64,000 bases of DNA, taken from positions 202,231,244 to 202,295,243 of the forward strand of contig NC_056523.1 of the NCBI RefSeq assembly GCF_019175285.1, given 5' to 3'. This document shows positions 35,225-47,561 of this stretch, piece after piece. The notes under the pieces are model-generated. The model ran no database searches, was not told the DNA's origin, and was given only the letters and a program-made list of their open reading frames with translations. The position numbers and the translations under genes were made by a program. Origin of the DNA: Sceloporus undulatus. Its lineage: Eukaryota > Chordata > Lepidosauria > Squamata > Phrynosomatidae. Position 1 is the stretch's first letter. Each line of letters opens with the position of its first letter.

Positions 35225-35430
35225 TGTACTGTCTAAATACCCCCACCTTCAAAGTGGCTGGAAAACTGCCTTATTTGGTACATCGTTTCACCCTTCTGAG
35301 GATGATGCCAGAAAGAGAAAAGATGGCAGGACTGTATGGGAGAACGCAGTCTTCAGGATAACCTGGCCCCAAAGCTGTGTAGGGCTTTATAGGTGGATAA
35401 CCGACACTTGAATTGTGCTCAGGTATCAAC
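35225..35430 (-). mobile_element. L2-like LINE pol C-terminal fragment, left arm
   Basis: Mirror of 43110-43345. Contains the reverse complement of the KALHSLGPVY-type codons. Old and truncated. Confidence 0.5.
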
Positions 35431-36514
35431 TAGCCAACGAGTGGAGCTGTTGCAACAAGGAAGTTGTATGCAAATAGAAGCAGAGTTATTTATAAGCTTG
35501 AACTTGCTGTCAGCTTACCTGGGGTATCTGGCTTGCTACTATTTGATATATGCACGCATGAATCTATACATGTTAACACAGAATAAACAGTGGGACTTGC
35601 TCTTGGTTAGCATCTTTGTGGTGGTGGTTTATGCAGATGGGGGCTACAGCTGGATTGATTAAGCGGGACCTTGGAGTTAGGTCCAATAAGGAACTATTCT
35701 CATATTATTTACATATACTTTAGCCATAAAGCAGTAGCGTTCTGCAGAATTTTCTTGACCATGCCACTGCCGTACCATTGGACACAGATATCAAACAGAT
35801 GCAAGGGGAGATAGAACTGTTTTTTTCCATTCTGTATTGGCATCTGCTGTTGTCTAAAATAAGGTGTGTTGCTGAAAACATTCTCTGTTCACTTTCCAAA
35901 ACAGCACAGAATAGGAAAGGGAGAGATTTTAAACAGCACAGAGAAAGTGGAATTCTCCAATTCTTCTCATGACAATTGAAAACTGAGCAGACCATCTTCA
36001 TATTATGCCAAAATCATTTAAAAAAGTGCTTCTGGAAACAGGGGCAAGGAGATTTCAACAGTGGAAGAGGTTAAATACATCAAAAACAATAAAGCCCTAC
36101 TTGGCACTAAGGATTACGGTAGCTTACACTGTGTTCCCATTTTGTTCTCATGGCAGTGGTCTTCTTAAAATGATAATTTTCAATCACACTGGAAAACCAA
36201 ACTCCACTGGAGCACCTGATGCATATCGGTTAAACTTATACATGAATATCCACCTTTGGAGAATTGTCTGAATCTGCACACATCAAAGCAGTGCGAATCA
36301 AAAGAGGCACGGTCCCAAAGTCCAGTTCTTCAATATAAACTAGCCAGAATTCTGTATTTCCAGAATACATCAGCCAACATGGCCACATGGGATTGTAGTC
36401 CAAAAAGGTAAATACCCAAAGGTTGGACATCTTCCTCCCTCATACCTGAGAGCAACAAAAGCTACTTTCAGAATGCAACACAAGTGCCCTTCTATCAGAG
36501 CGACAGAGAACTCC

Positions 36515-36733
36515 GGATGCACCTACACTATAAAAAGTAAACACACTTTGACACCATTTTAATTGCCATGACTTCATCTTCCAGATTCCAAGGACTTGTT
36601 TTTTCTGAGTCATTTGCAGAGGAAAGCTAAAGACCTTAATAAAAACTGCACTCCCCGCGATTCTATTAGGATGGTGGTTCCGTGTGAAAGTGATATCAAA
36701 CTGCATTATTTCCTACAGTGAAGATGCACCCTT
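36515..36733. mobile_element. Palindromic MITE family A, left arm
   Basis: GGATGCACCTACACTATAAA ... TTTCCTACAGTGAAGATGCA. Mirror at 41811-42023. Confidence 0.7.
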
Positions 36734-37706
36734 GGAGACCAGGACCAAAGTAAGTCATTGGGCTCCCTGTGTTCCTTCAACTCCTACTGTTAAAAGCAAC
36801 TCAATTGCAGGGGAAACAAAAACACTTGTTTTAAAATAATTTAAATAAACATGTCACTGGAACTACACCTTATTGAACTCAGTAATGGACAGCCCATACC
36901 TCAAATGGAGTGACGTGTGTGTTGCTGCCTATTCTTGTGCCCAAAAAAACTCAAGTAGCATTGCCACTTTAACTTGAACGGGGCGTTTAAATTTGCTGCC
37001 CTGCCTCAGACAGCAACACATTTGTTGTTGAGGTTCTGTACTCTATTGGACAGGATCCATCCAGCCAATTCTCCTGCTTCCTCCACCCGTTCCCTAAAAC
37101 GTTATTTGAAAACTCGATAATAATTTTCCTAAAAGTGAATGCACTGTAGTTCATAATCTAACAACGGAAGTCTCTTTTTTGCACTATTTAAATTTGGGTC
37201 TTTTATCAGTTGACTACAAGCAATAAAACCCAGAATTTATTTCCAGAGAATGCAGTACCATCAGGATATTATGCCCAAGAGAGCCTTAAATAATTCCTAG
37301 CAAACATAAATTAAAATTTAGGCCGCTGAAAGATCATCAGGGAATGGTGTATGTGGAGACAGCGTCTATGGAAGTTTTACTATAAGCAAAGCTTTAAAAG
37401 GGAGTGTAACTGTTATCATGGAGGAGTACAGTGGCTGCATACACTGGCTATAAATGAGAACAATTACATTAGCCACGAGTTTACAAGGTACACGCAGTAA
37501 GTCACTATTCTCTCTTGACATTTTCTATACACTCACTTCCTATAACTTTGAAAGTTAGTAAAATAATGCACTGAATACTTGATAAATTAACTTAAATGCT
37601 TGATAAAAATGCTGAGTATTATTGTGTACTGTTAATGAAATATATACCAAAAAAGAGAGGAGAATGTGTGGTTGATAGTTGAGCGATGAATATAGAGACC
37701 AGAATA

Positions 37707-37937
37707 CAGTGGTGCCTGGGTTACGAAATTAATTCGTTCCGCAGCCGCTTTCGTAACCCGAAAAGCCTGTAACCGAATTGCATAGCGCTAGGGAAAAGCC
37801 GCGATCCGTGCGAAAAGCCGAAAAAAAGCCACCAAAAGTTTTTTCGTCACCCGAAAAACATTCGTACCCGAACAATGATTTCCCTATGGGATTTTTCGTC
37901 CCCGAAAATTGTACTGGGTATTCGTCCCGAGTAACTG
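37707..37937. mobile_element. 231-bp TA-flanked MITE present only in the left arm
   Basis: Ends CAGTGGTGCCTGGGTTACG and CCCGAGTAACTG. TA lies on both sides (37705-37706, 37938-37939). The right arm carries the empty site with a single TA at 40820-40821 between the same flanks. A CAG-type end plus TA target fits Tc1/mariner, Tigger group (inference). The body is made of repeated TTTCGTAACCCGAAAA-like words. Confidence 0.85.
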
Positions 37938-37939
37938 TA

Positions 37940-38112
37940 CAAATTCCCGCTCAAATATCAAAATCCATTGGGTGGATTGGGTCAGTCACAGTCTCCTCAT
38001 CCTCAGAGGAAGGCAATGGCAAACCCCCTCTGAACAAATTCTGCCAAGAAAACCCATAATAGCAGAGTCAACATAAGACAGGAACGACTTGAAGGCACAA
38101 ACAACAACAACT
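37940..38112 (+). mobile_element. Sauria-type SINE, 3' part, left arm
   Basis: CCTCAGAGGAAGGCAATGGC ... AGGAACGACTTGAAGGCACA then ACAACAACAAC. Mirror at 40642-40800. Confidence 0.75.
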
Positions 38113-38194
38113 CCTACAAAATACCACTATTTGTTGTTTTAAATAAATATGGGCGAGGGCAGTACTCGGCAGAGTAAAATCAATTTGTCACCTG

Positions 38195-39563
38195 TGCTAG
38201 GCTTCAATCCCGCCTGGGGGCGGGCTTTCCCGGATTTGGGGCGGGTCCGATGGTCCCGCCCCGGTTTGGCCCGCCCGGGACTCCCCACCCCCAAGCGAGT
38301 CCTGCAGGCTTGGATGGGGCTTGGAGGACGGCTGCCTTCACAAGCCCTAGCATGCCCTGGGGGCTCTCCCGATATGCGGAGTCTCCAGGCTTGGCTGGGG
38401 CTTGAGGGGACGGCTGCCTTCCAAGCCCTAGCATGCCCTGGGGCTCCTCCGGATCGCGAGTCCTCCAGGCTTGGCTGGGGCTTGGAGGAACGGCTGCACA
38501 AAGCCAGCCCCAAAGCCATCTGCCTGCGGGGCTCCTCCGTCTACGTAGCAGGAGGGGTCCGGAATCCACGGCGGCTGGGGCAGGAACGGCGAAGCGGAGA
38601 AGACAAGACAAAAAACCAGCGCAAGGGAGTTTTTGACGCAGGCTTGGCTTCAGTGAGGGGGGGAACCCCATTCCGGGGGCTTGCCTGGGGGAAAAACTTC
38701 CTCCGTTGCGCGACGGAGGCAGCAGGCAGGGGGGGGCGGGACAGCGAGGCACCTAACGGGACGGGAGGACGAAAGGGGGCGCGAACGGAGCAGCCAGGGA
38801 AGAGGAAAGAGCCGGGAATTTCGGCTACTATTCTCCTACGACTGCGGCGAACTCTTCTTAAGGGGGAGGACTCCTCCTGTTCTTCCTCCCCTTCTTCCTC
38901 TCGCCTACTTCTTCTTCTTTCTCCGCCTCTTCCTCGCCCTTCTTCTGTCAGGGCTCGTTTTTCACTGCGCTTCTCATCTGTCGCCTCGGCGTCTCCGCAT
39001 ACCTCCGCAGCCTCCTCTTCTTCCTCCCCTCTTTCCCTCTTTCCTTCTTCCTCCGTTTCCTCCTCGTCTTCATCTTCTTCCTCCCCTCCTCGCACCCCCC
39101 CCTCCTTCTCCCCACCCCCCCCCCCCCTCTCCTCCTCCGCTTCTCCACTCCCCGCCACCCACCCCCCCCTCCTCTCCCCCCTTCTTCCTCCTCCTCTGCC
39201 TTTTCCACTCTTCCTCCTCTTCAATGCGCCCAAATGAGCTGTTTTGGGAATGGTTGGGGGGGGGGAAGGGTAGCCAGAAAGGGAAGGTTACAAGTTCTGC
39301 CATCTGCTCAGGAACAATGCCAAAAGTCCTCCACTTTTGATCCAGCCTACGAGAAACAGCAGCGCGTGTAGCGATAGTATCGTCAGTGTGCGGCGCGTGA
39401 GTGAGGGGTGAGTGGATGAGAGATAAAAAGCATCCCAATTTTTGCATGTCCTTCCATTTAAAGAAAAATTGTGCCCTACATTGAAAGTTTTTTGTCCGTA
39501 CTTTTGTCCTACATTTGTCCCAGTTTGGAGGTTCCCAGAGTGATGGCCAACCCTACGCTTGTG
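38195..39563. other. GC-rich block present only in the left arm
   Basis: About 1.37 kb missing from the mirror position near 40560. It has three parts: a GC-rich start with an approximately 82-bp tandem repeat (38296-38545), a GC-rich middle, and a CT-rich tract (about 38870-39230), then an ordinary tail to 39563. The flanks TGTGCTAG and TGTGTTGG may be a diverged target duplication. Long open frames here (up to 362 codons) come from low-complexity CT/GC sequence and I do not call them genes. It could be a GC-rich transposon, or the CpG island of an unrecognised transcript. Confidence 0.6.
38296..38545. repeat. Approximately 82-bp GC-rich tandem repeat, about 3 copies
   Basis: The unit GCTTGGCTGGGGCTTGAGGG ... 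CAAGCCCTAGCATGCCCTGG ... CTCCGGATCGCGAGTCC recurs three times with small changes; the third copy is shortened. Confidence 0.85.
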
Positions 39564-39764
39564 TTGGAAACATGCTTGGAATAATGTATTTTCAATACGC
39601 GCAAAAGCATTCAAAATTAAGGTGCAGCGATCAGCTGACAGCAAGAGGCCAACAGGGTTTATGGACGCATTTACCACTACCACCAATTGTAGCATCTATG
39701 ATGCCATGGGCTTTCATTCTCCAGAATCCTGTTGTGTTGTCAGCTTCTTGAGGCAAACAGAGAC

Positions 39765-39880
39765 AATTTCTCTGGCACATAAAAATGGAAATAACTTCAC
39801 AAACCAAGACAAATCCCAGGGATTTCATAGGACGGGATCCAGCGGCAGTTAAAAGTGGGTCAAAGTGCTATAACTGTGGT
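39765..39880. mobile_element. Family A-like MITE fragment next to the palindrome centre, left arm
   Basis: AAATCCCAGGGATTTCATAG ... GGCAGTTAAAAGTGGGTC, mirrored at 40285-40345 (CCACTTTAACTGCCCTGAT, GAAATCCTGGGATTTGTAG). Confidence 0.6.
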
Positions 39881-40101
39881 AAATTTTACAGAGCGTCGTT
39901 AGAACATAAAGGTTAATAATACTAATAATAAAATAATAAGTAATAATAAAACGAAGTAAGGAGATGTGATGGAGGGAAAAGGGGCGGACTCAAAGGGGTT
40001 ACCATGCCACTATAGGCAGCTGGGCCTATAACTGTTTTAAGATAATGTATTTTAGGTGTTGATTTCAATTTTTATTCCTAATTTTTTATTTTATTTTTAT
40101 T

Positions 40102-40126
40102 NNNNNNNNNNNNNNNNNNNNNNNNN
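40102..40126. other. Assembly gap (25 N) at the palindrome centre
   Basis: Unresolved bases between AT-rich edges. The two sides become complementary again within about 40-80 bp. Confidence 1.
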
Positions 40127-40284
40127 ACAAATAAAATAAATTATATTAAAAGTTATAGGCCCAGATGCCTATAGTGCATGGTCACCCCTTTGATCCGCCC
40201 CTTTTCCCCCCTCACATTATACAGTTTTATTATTATTTTTAACCTTTATTTATAAAGCGCTGTAAATTTACACAGTTATAGCAC

Positions 40285-40440
40285 TTTGAAACCACTTTAA
40301 CTGCCCTGATCCCGTCCTATGAAATCCTGGGATTTGTAGTTTTGTGAAATATTTCAATTTATGTGCCAGAGAAATGTCTCTGTTGCCTCAAGAAGCTACA
40401 ACCAACAGGATTCTGGAGAATGGAGCCATGGCATCATAAT
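40285..40440. mobile_element. Family A-like MITE, right arm
   Basis: AAACCACTTTAACTGCCCTG ... GGGATTTGTAGTTTTGTGA ... CAGGATTCTGGAGAATGG. Mirror of 39700-39880. Confidence 0.6.
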
Positions 40441-40641
40441 GCTACAATTGTGTTGTGTAAATGAGTCCATAAACCTGTTGGCTCTTGCTGTCAGCTGTCT
40501 CTGGCACATAATTTGAAATGCTTTTGCGAGTATGAAAATACATTTCCAAGCATTTTCCGGGCAAGGTGACAAATTGATTTTACTCTGCCGAGTACTGCCC
40601 TTGCCCATATTTATTTAAAAGCAACAAATAGTGGTATTTTT

Positions 40642-40800
40642 TTGTAGGAGTTGTTGTGTGCCTTCAAGTTGTTCCTGTCTTATGTTGACTCTAAGGCTAT
40701 TATGAGGTTTTCTTGGCAAGATTTGTTCAGAGGGGGTTTGCCATTGCCTTCCTCTGAGGATGAGAGACTGTGACTGACCCAAGTCACCCAATGGATTTTG
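40642..40800 (-). mobile_element. Sauria-type SINE, 3' part, right arm
   Basis: GTTGTTGTGTGCCTTCAAGT ... TTGCCATTGCCTTCCTCTGA. Mirror of 37940-38112. Confidence 0.75.
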
Positions 40801-41810
40801 ATATTTGAGTGGGAATTTGTATTCTGGTCTCTATAATTCATCGCTCAAACTATCAAACCACACACTCTCTCTCTTTTTGGTAATATATTTCATTAACAGT
40901 ACAACAATAATACTCAGCAATTTTATCAAGCATTTAAGTTAAATTTATCAAGGTATTCATATGCATTATTTTACTAACTTTCAAAGTTATAGGAAGTGAA
41001 GTTATATGAAAATGTCAAGAGAGAATAGTGACTTACTGCAGTGTACCTTGTAAACTCGTGGTTAATGTAAATTTCTCATTTATATCCAGTGTATGCAGCC
41101 ACTGTACTCTCCCAGATAACAGTTACACTCCCTTTTAAAGCTTTTCTTATAGTAAAAACATTCCATAGACGCTGTCTTCCACATACACCATTCCCTGATG
41201 ATCTTTCACCGGCCTAAATTTTAATTTATGTTTCTAGGAATTATTTAAGGCTCCTCTTGGGCATAAAATATCCTGATGGTACTCAGTCTCTGGAAATAAA
41301 TTCTGGGTTTTATTGCTTTAGTCAACTGATAAGAAGACCCACAAATTTAAATATGCAAAAAAGAAGACTTCCTTGTTAGATTTATGAACTACAGTGCATT
41401 TCACTTTTTTAAGGAAAATTATATCGAGTTTTCAAATAACGTTTTAGGGAACGGGTGGAGGAAGCAGGGAGAATGGCTGGATGGATCCTGTCCAATAGAG
41501 TACAGAACCATCACAACAAATGTTGCTGTCTGAGGCAGGGCAGCAAATTTAAACGCCCCTTCAAGTTAAAGTGCAATGCTACTTGAGTTATTTTGGCACA
41601 AGAATAATTGCAGCAACAACACACGTCACTCCATTTGATGGTATGGCTGTCCATTACTGAGTTCAATAAGGTGTAGTTCCAGTGACATGTTTATTTAAAT
41701 TATTTTAAAACAAGTGTGTTTGTTTCCCCTGCAATTGAGTTCTTTTAACAGTAGAGAGGCTGAAGGAACACAGGGATCCCAAATGACTTACTTTGGTCCT
41801 GGTCTTCAAG

Positions 41811-42023
41811 GGTGCATCTTCACTGTAGAAATAATGCAGTTTGATATCACTTTAAGCACTGAACCACCATCCTATAGAATCCGGGGATTTGCAGTTTTAT
41901 AAGGTCTTTAGCTTTCTCTGCCAAATGACTCAGAAAAAAACAAGTCCTTGGAATCTGGAAGATGAAGTCATGGCAATTAAAATGGTGTCAAAGTGTGTTA
42001 CTTTTTATAGTGTAGGTGCATCC
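41811..42023. mobile_element. Palindromic MITE family A, right arm
   Basis: GTGCATCTTCACTGTAGAAA ... TATAGTGTAGGTGCATCC. Confidence 0.75.
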
Positions 42024-43109
42024 AGAGTTCTCTGTCCTCTGATAGAAGGGCAACTTGTGTTGCATTCTGAAAGTAGCTTGTTGCTCTCAGGTATAGAGGA
42101 GGAAGATGTCCAACCTTTGGAGTAGTTACCTTTTGGACTACAAATCCCAGTGGCCATGTTGGCTGATGTATTCTGGAAATACAGAATTCTGGCTAGTTTA
42201 TATATGAAGAACTGGACATTGGGACCGTGCCTCTTTGATTCACTGCTTTGATGTGTGCAGATTCAGCACAATATCTCCAAAGGTGGATATTCATGTACAG
42301 TATAAGTTAACTATATGCATACAGGTGCTCCATGGAGTTGGGTTTCCAGTGTGATTAAAATTATCAATTTTATAGAAGACCACCTGCATGAGAACAAAAA
42401 TGGGAACAACAGGTAAGCTACCGTAATCCTTAGTGCCAAGTAGGGCTTATGTTTGATGTATTTAAACCTCTTCCACTGTTGAATCTCCTTGCCCCTGTTT
42501 CCAGAAGGCACGTTTTAAATGATTTTTGGCATAATATGAAGATGGTCTGCTCAGTTTCAATTGTCATGAGAAGAAATGGAGAATTCCACTTTCTCTGTGC
42601 TGTTTAAAATCTCTCCCTTTCCTATTCTGTGCTGTTTGGAAAGTGAACAGAGAATGTTTCAGCAACACACCTTATTTTAGACCAACAACAGATGCCAAGA
42701 ACAGAAGGGAAAAAAACAGTTCTATCTCCCTTGCATCTGTTTGATATCTTGTGCCAATGGAATACTGCAGTGGCATGGTCAAGAAAATTCTGCAGAACAG
42801 CTACTGCTTTATGCTAAAGTATATGTAAATAATAATGAGAATAGTCTTATTGGATCTAACTCCAAAGGTCCCGTTTAATCAATCCAGCTGTAGCCCCATC
42901 TGCATAAAACCGCAACCACAAAGATGCTAACCAAAGAGCAAGTCCCACTGTTTATTTCTGTGTTAACATGTATAGATTCATGCTGCATATATCAAATAGT
43001 AGCAAGCCAGATACCCCAGGTAAGCTGACAAGCAAGTCAAGCTATAAATAACTCTGCTTCTATTTGCATACAACTTCCTTGTTGCAACAGCTCCACTCAT
43101 TGCTAGTTG

Positions 43110-43345
43110 ATACCTGAGCACAATTCAAAGTGTCGGTTATCACCTATAAAGCCCTACACAGCTTGGGGCCAGTTTATCCGAAAGACTGCGTTCTCCCATA
43201 CAGTCCTGCTTATCTTTCTCTTTCTTGCATCATCCTCAGAAGGGTGAAACAGATGTACCAAATAAGGCAGTTTCCAGCCACTTTGAAGGTGGGGGTATTT
43301 AGACAGTACACGCCTCCAGACTGAAGCCATGTTCCGGGGCTAAAC
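43110..43345 (+). mobile_element. L2-like LINE pol C-terminal fragment, right arm
   Basis: The frame reads VITYKALHSLGPVYPKDCVL then PYSPA, like the L2-type motif YKALNGLGPTYL...LLPYNPPR seen in the longer copy at 59800-60935. Short and decayed. Confidence 0.55.
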
Positions 43346-44285
43346 ACCGGAGCAAAAAGAAACTGAGATAGTCTGACTCAAGGCAGAAAATGTGCACCTC
43401 CACTGCTGCATACAAATGCCCCAATATGAGTGTGGGGCTGTAGCAAACCAAAAAATGAAAGTGCGACCACTCTAATGGATGTAATTACAATATACGCAAG
43501 CCAGACAGGCTGACAGGGAGCATGGGGTGAAGGAGAGATAAAGGGGGTATGTATGGGGAGGGGGGTTCCATGATTGTGCTTTGCCAATGTATCACTTGCA
43601 CATACATCCACCCATGCCCTGAACAGCTGGATCATTGCATATGCCACTGTGGCTGATCAAGGAGATGGCCATGTGATGGGATGGCATTGGTACTTGTAGG
43701 TGGTGTGTTTGTGTGATGGTGTGCATGTATGGTGGGGACACAATAACAACAACAAATTATATAATGGTGCAGTTTGATGCTGTGCCATGTGGTCAGACTG
43801 TATGTATTTGGCCCGCCTGTGGATGGTGGGGTTTTGAATTACTTTTGAAAAAAGTAGGATCCAGATGCTTTTTCTTGCCTATCTGTTCTGCCCTCGTGAT
43901 AATAATAATAAAAATAAAATGATGTATTATTCACTTTTTAAAAACTGTCACATTTTAAAACAGCTTGTCATTCTATTATCAGTTGAATTGTATTTTTTAA
44001 ATTTTTGTATGTGCCGTATCTGTTTTAACTTTCATAAGCCAACCTTGAGTCCAAGACTGGGGAAAATGTATACAGTAAATAGGCAAACAAACAATATTTT
44101 TCATCGCAGGCATCTGCAATTAAACCTTTGCTAACGTAACCAATGGTACAGGATGATGGGAACTTTTTTTCCAACATCTGGAAGGCTGCAGATCGCTCGT
44201 TCTGAATTAGATATATGCAGTCAATAACATTGAACAGCGAGGCTCCATACGCTACTGTTATGGCTAATAAGGCCTCAATAAAAAT

Positions 44286-44625
44286 GACGAGCGCCAGTGT
44301 GGTGTAGTGGTTTGAGTATTGGATTATGACTCTAAAGATCAGGTTTGATTCCCCACTGGGCCATGGAAACCAACTGGGTGACTGTGAATGAATCACACAC
44401 ATTCAACCCCAGAAACCCCCATGATAGGTTTGCCTTAGGGGCACCAAAAGTCGGAAATGGCTTGAAGGCACACAACAACAACAACAACAAAAACGACGGC
44501 ACATTTATTCTCCATGAGTTTGTCCAACAGAAGTTCTTACAATAAGGGCAAAAGTCATGTCTCATCCACAGGGTCGCCATGAGATTGACTCAAGGGTGAT
44601 TGAGCTAAGACCTAATAATGGAAAC
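44286..44625 (+). mobile_element. Sauria-type SINE with extra Bov-B-like piece, right arm
   Basis: GCCAGTGTGGTGTAGTGGTT head, AGGTTTGATTCCCC box B region, AAGTCGGAAATGGCTTGAAG then GCACACAACAACAAC tail. The Bov-B-like TGTCTCATCCACAGGGTCGC follows. Mirror of 33915-34240 and closer to consensus. Confidence 0.8.
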
Positions 44626-45284
44626 TAAGCTAAGACCTAATAATGGAAGCGCCTACTCAAAGAAGTCTCCCAATGATGGTATTTGTCAATCTAATTTAGC
44701 TAAGTGACCCCTGGAAGCATGCTGTGATGTTCAGGGCATTTCTAATATTTCATCCAACATGGGCTAAATGGAACCCATATATCAGGGGTTTGTTGTATTG
44801 TCTTTGGCTCATCAGGGTGTAAATGGGTTTCAAGGTAATTTTTAATCTATATGGAAATTAGGTGTTATTACAGCAGCCACAATACAAATCAGTCAACACA
44901 GGAAAAGGAAAGAAGGATCATTTGTTAAAAAGCACTATTTATGACTGGGGTGGGAGGACATATTGCATCTTAACAATTAGTCACCTGCAGATGGAGATGA
45001 ATTTGATATATTTTAAGAATGCTTGTGATGACTCTGTTAACAAAGTCACATGGCTTCGATTTACAGAAGGTGTCCCTCTGGGTGGAGCTGAGTTGTGTTA
45101 ATTCTGATATTTCCCCCAACAACATCTTCATTACACCCTTCCAATGGATGTAATTTAGGGAAGAATCTCTCACCATAGGCTCCTGTTTTAATATTGTAGT
45201 AGTTTAATTCCATTTTAATTGTCACTCTTCTAAGTTTTTAATTGTACTGTATTTTTAGACTGTAAGCCACTTGGGGGAAAATGG

Positions 45285-45287
45285 GGC

Positions 45288-45327
<40 letters not shown>
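45285..45327. repeat. (AAT)n microsatellite, right arm
   Basis: About 14 units, longer than the mirror tract. Confidence 0.95.
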
Positions 45328-45671
45328 TGAGCTACATATAATTAATCTGCTGGTTCTGTTATTTTAACCAGAACTTATTCTGCTGAATGGGCAGAGACCA
45401 GTCTATGAAGGCTAAAAGACTGAATCTTGAACTCAAACACCTTTAATCTTCTGCTCTTCAACAACCTGGAAATGGCTGTGGAGTGGGGTGCATGGCTTAC
45501 AAGGTGGATTTCTGAAGACTTTTGGCTGTTGAGTGTTCAGAATAATATTCCAATCTATGCAGTAACCAAAAAGTGAGTTGCAGTGTTGTAAGACATATTT
45601 GCAACATTGCTAACAGGATGCCAGCTAATGTATTCATTTGTTAAATGATCTTCACAACTTAATACACAACT

Positions 45672-46065
45672 TGTAAAACTGTACATACTCAACTATAAAT
45701 GGAGCTCATGTACAAGTCGAAGGGAGGTTTTTGGGCCAAAATTATGGATTTTGATAGGACCCATGGATAGATCGAGGGTAAAACATAGGGCCATGTATCA
45801 AAGGACGTAAATGATGAAGCAAAGAAAAATGATGCCAACAACTTACAAAATTCCAGCAGGTATAATTGTTTGTGCTCACACTAAAGGCTGGATGGATGAG
45901 AGAGTAGAGAGGGCTGGCATTTCTTTTAGGTGCACCTTTCCCCGGGGGGCCCCCCCCCCCCCAAATAACAGTTAAAGTACCATACTTACATTGACTCGTG
46001 GATAAGTCAATCCAGGCTTTTGGGGTCAATTTTTAAACTAAAATTTCTAGACTTCTACATATGCA
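45672..46065. mobile_element. MITE with CCGTATATACTC-type ends (copy 4), right arm
   Basis: GTACATACTCAACTATAAAT ... AAACTAAAATTTCTAGACTT. Mirror of copy 3. Confidence 0.7.
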
Positions 46066-46713
46066 GCATGTGTTTCTCACTGAAATGGGAAGAATATCCC
46101 CTACTGCACCCCTAGCCAATACACCGCAGGGCTGTTACAAAATACACAGCCCTGCTTTAGAATCAGTACATCTCAGGGCCAAGGAAGTAGGCACATGGCA
46201 TAGATGTCCATGGATGGATCTGTATCATCTCAAAGTGCCAGGTAGGCATTTGCCTGCTTGTGTACAGGGTTACAGTGAGGAGGTGATGATATTAACCCGC
46301 AGTGGTAGCTGGTGTTGCTTCCAGGTCAGTGGGATAATGAATCCAGGTATTAAGTCAAACTGGATCCAAGGTGCTGTCAATGAAATAAATTGAGCACCTT
46401 GGATAGTTCCTTCAAAAACTGAGTTAAAATCTGGAACAGATTCACAGCCCAGATTCAAAGATTCTATACTTGTGTAGAGAGTTCAAATACAGAGAAGTCA
46501 TCTCAATGTAAGCAACTGTCCAGGCCTTGAGGAATTATGATGGAATTATCCAGTATGGCATGGAATTATACAGAAAGTTTGGGTGAAAATTTTTGAGTCT
46601 GGAGGATTCACAGGGACCACAATTCAGGGACCTAGGACTGCATGAAGCCCATGGCTGTATTTTGCCCGCTCTTGAAGCCTGCCTGTCTCCCTCCTTTCCT
46701 TCCTTCAAATATA

Positions 46714-47071
46714 CTGTATTTTCCGGCGTATAAGATGACCGGGCGTATAAGATGACCCCCAACTTTTAAAATAAAAATATAGAGTTTATGATATACTCAC
46801 CGTATAAGGCTACTCCTCTTCCTCAGAAGCTGGCAGCCAGACGTGCACACGCGCGCCGGCTTCAAGGGGCCTCCGAAGGCCCCTTAAAAGCTGCCGCGGG
46901 GCTGCCGACTTCCCAGGCCTCCGGAAGCCTGAGAAGCTGGTGGCCCAGCGTGCGCACGCCGGGCCACAGGGCTCTCTTCTTGCTGGGCTCAACCTGGCGT
47001 ATAAGACAACCCCTGACTTTTGATCCAACTTTAGAAGGTCAAAATGTCATCTTATATGCTGGAAAATACGG
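46714..47071. mobile_element. MITE with CGTATTTTCC...GGAAAATACG ends, right arm
   Basis: CTGTATTTTCCGGCGTATAA ... CTTATATGCTGGAAAATACG with TA on both sides. Confidence 0.75.
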
Positions 47072-47320
47072 TATTTTGTTTTATATCCATAAGGAATCAC
47101 CAAAAATTACTGAAAGACAAAGTCATCTTTATATGTCTTTCTTTTCTTGCTCCCCGCTCCCACTTTCTTCTTGTTCATCACTCTATTTTTGTCCCCCCTT
47201 TTTTTCTCTTTTCTTGGTTTTTCTTCTTTTTTGTTTCCTTTGCATGGTTTGTAAATCCCAATATGCATAGATTTTATTTTGCTCATTGCTATATGCTGAT
47301 TGCAGAGATAGGTTGTGGCT

Positions 47321-47550
47321 CAGGCTGCATCTACACTGCAGAATCCATTGTTTCATTTCTTTAGTGCAGTTTGACACCACCTTAACTGCTATTGCTATGG
47401 AATTCTGGGATTTGTAGTTTTGTGAGACACTTAGCTGTCTTTGTCAGAGAGCTCTGATGCCACTACAAAGCCCAGTGTTCCATAGGATAGAGCCACGACA
47501 GTTAAAGCAGTGTCAAACTGCATCAGTTCTGCAATGTGGCAGCAGCCTTA
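47321..47550. mobile_element. Palindromic MITE family A, right arm
   Basis: GGCTGCATCTACACTGCAG ... CTGCAATGTGGCAGCAGCC. Confidence 0.8.
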
Positions 47551-47561
47551 GTCTTTGGCAT

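Larger units (their letters stand above)
26470..40101. repeat. Left arm of a giant inverted repeat (palindrome)
   Basis: From about 26470 to the central N gap this sequence is the reverse complement of 40127-51683, in the same order with only small offsets. Near the centre, GGCCTATAACTG and ACTATAGGCAGCTGG on the left mirror GTTATAGGCCCAGATGCC on the right. At the outer end, AGATTGCTGCAG on the left mirrors CTGCAGCAAATCT on the right. It is longer than the right arm by about 2.1 kb, nearly all explained by three blocks found only here (31940-32303, 37707-37937, about 38195-39563). Confidence 0.92.

Noticed and set aside
34771-35361. 196-codon open frame in the left arm
   Set aside because: The mirror position in the right arm does not keep the frame, the translation has no domain, and it overlaps an L2-like LINE fragment.
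38149-39237. 362-codon open frame on the plus strand, and 182-230-codon frames opposite
   Set aside because: They come from GC/CT-rich low-complexity DNA that stays open in several frames on both strands. The translations are Ser/Pro or Glu/Arg runs with no domain, and the block is missing from the other arm.
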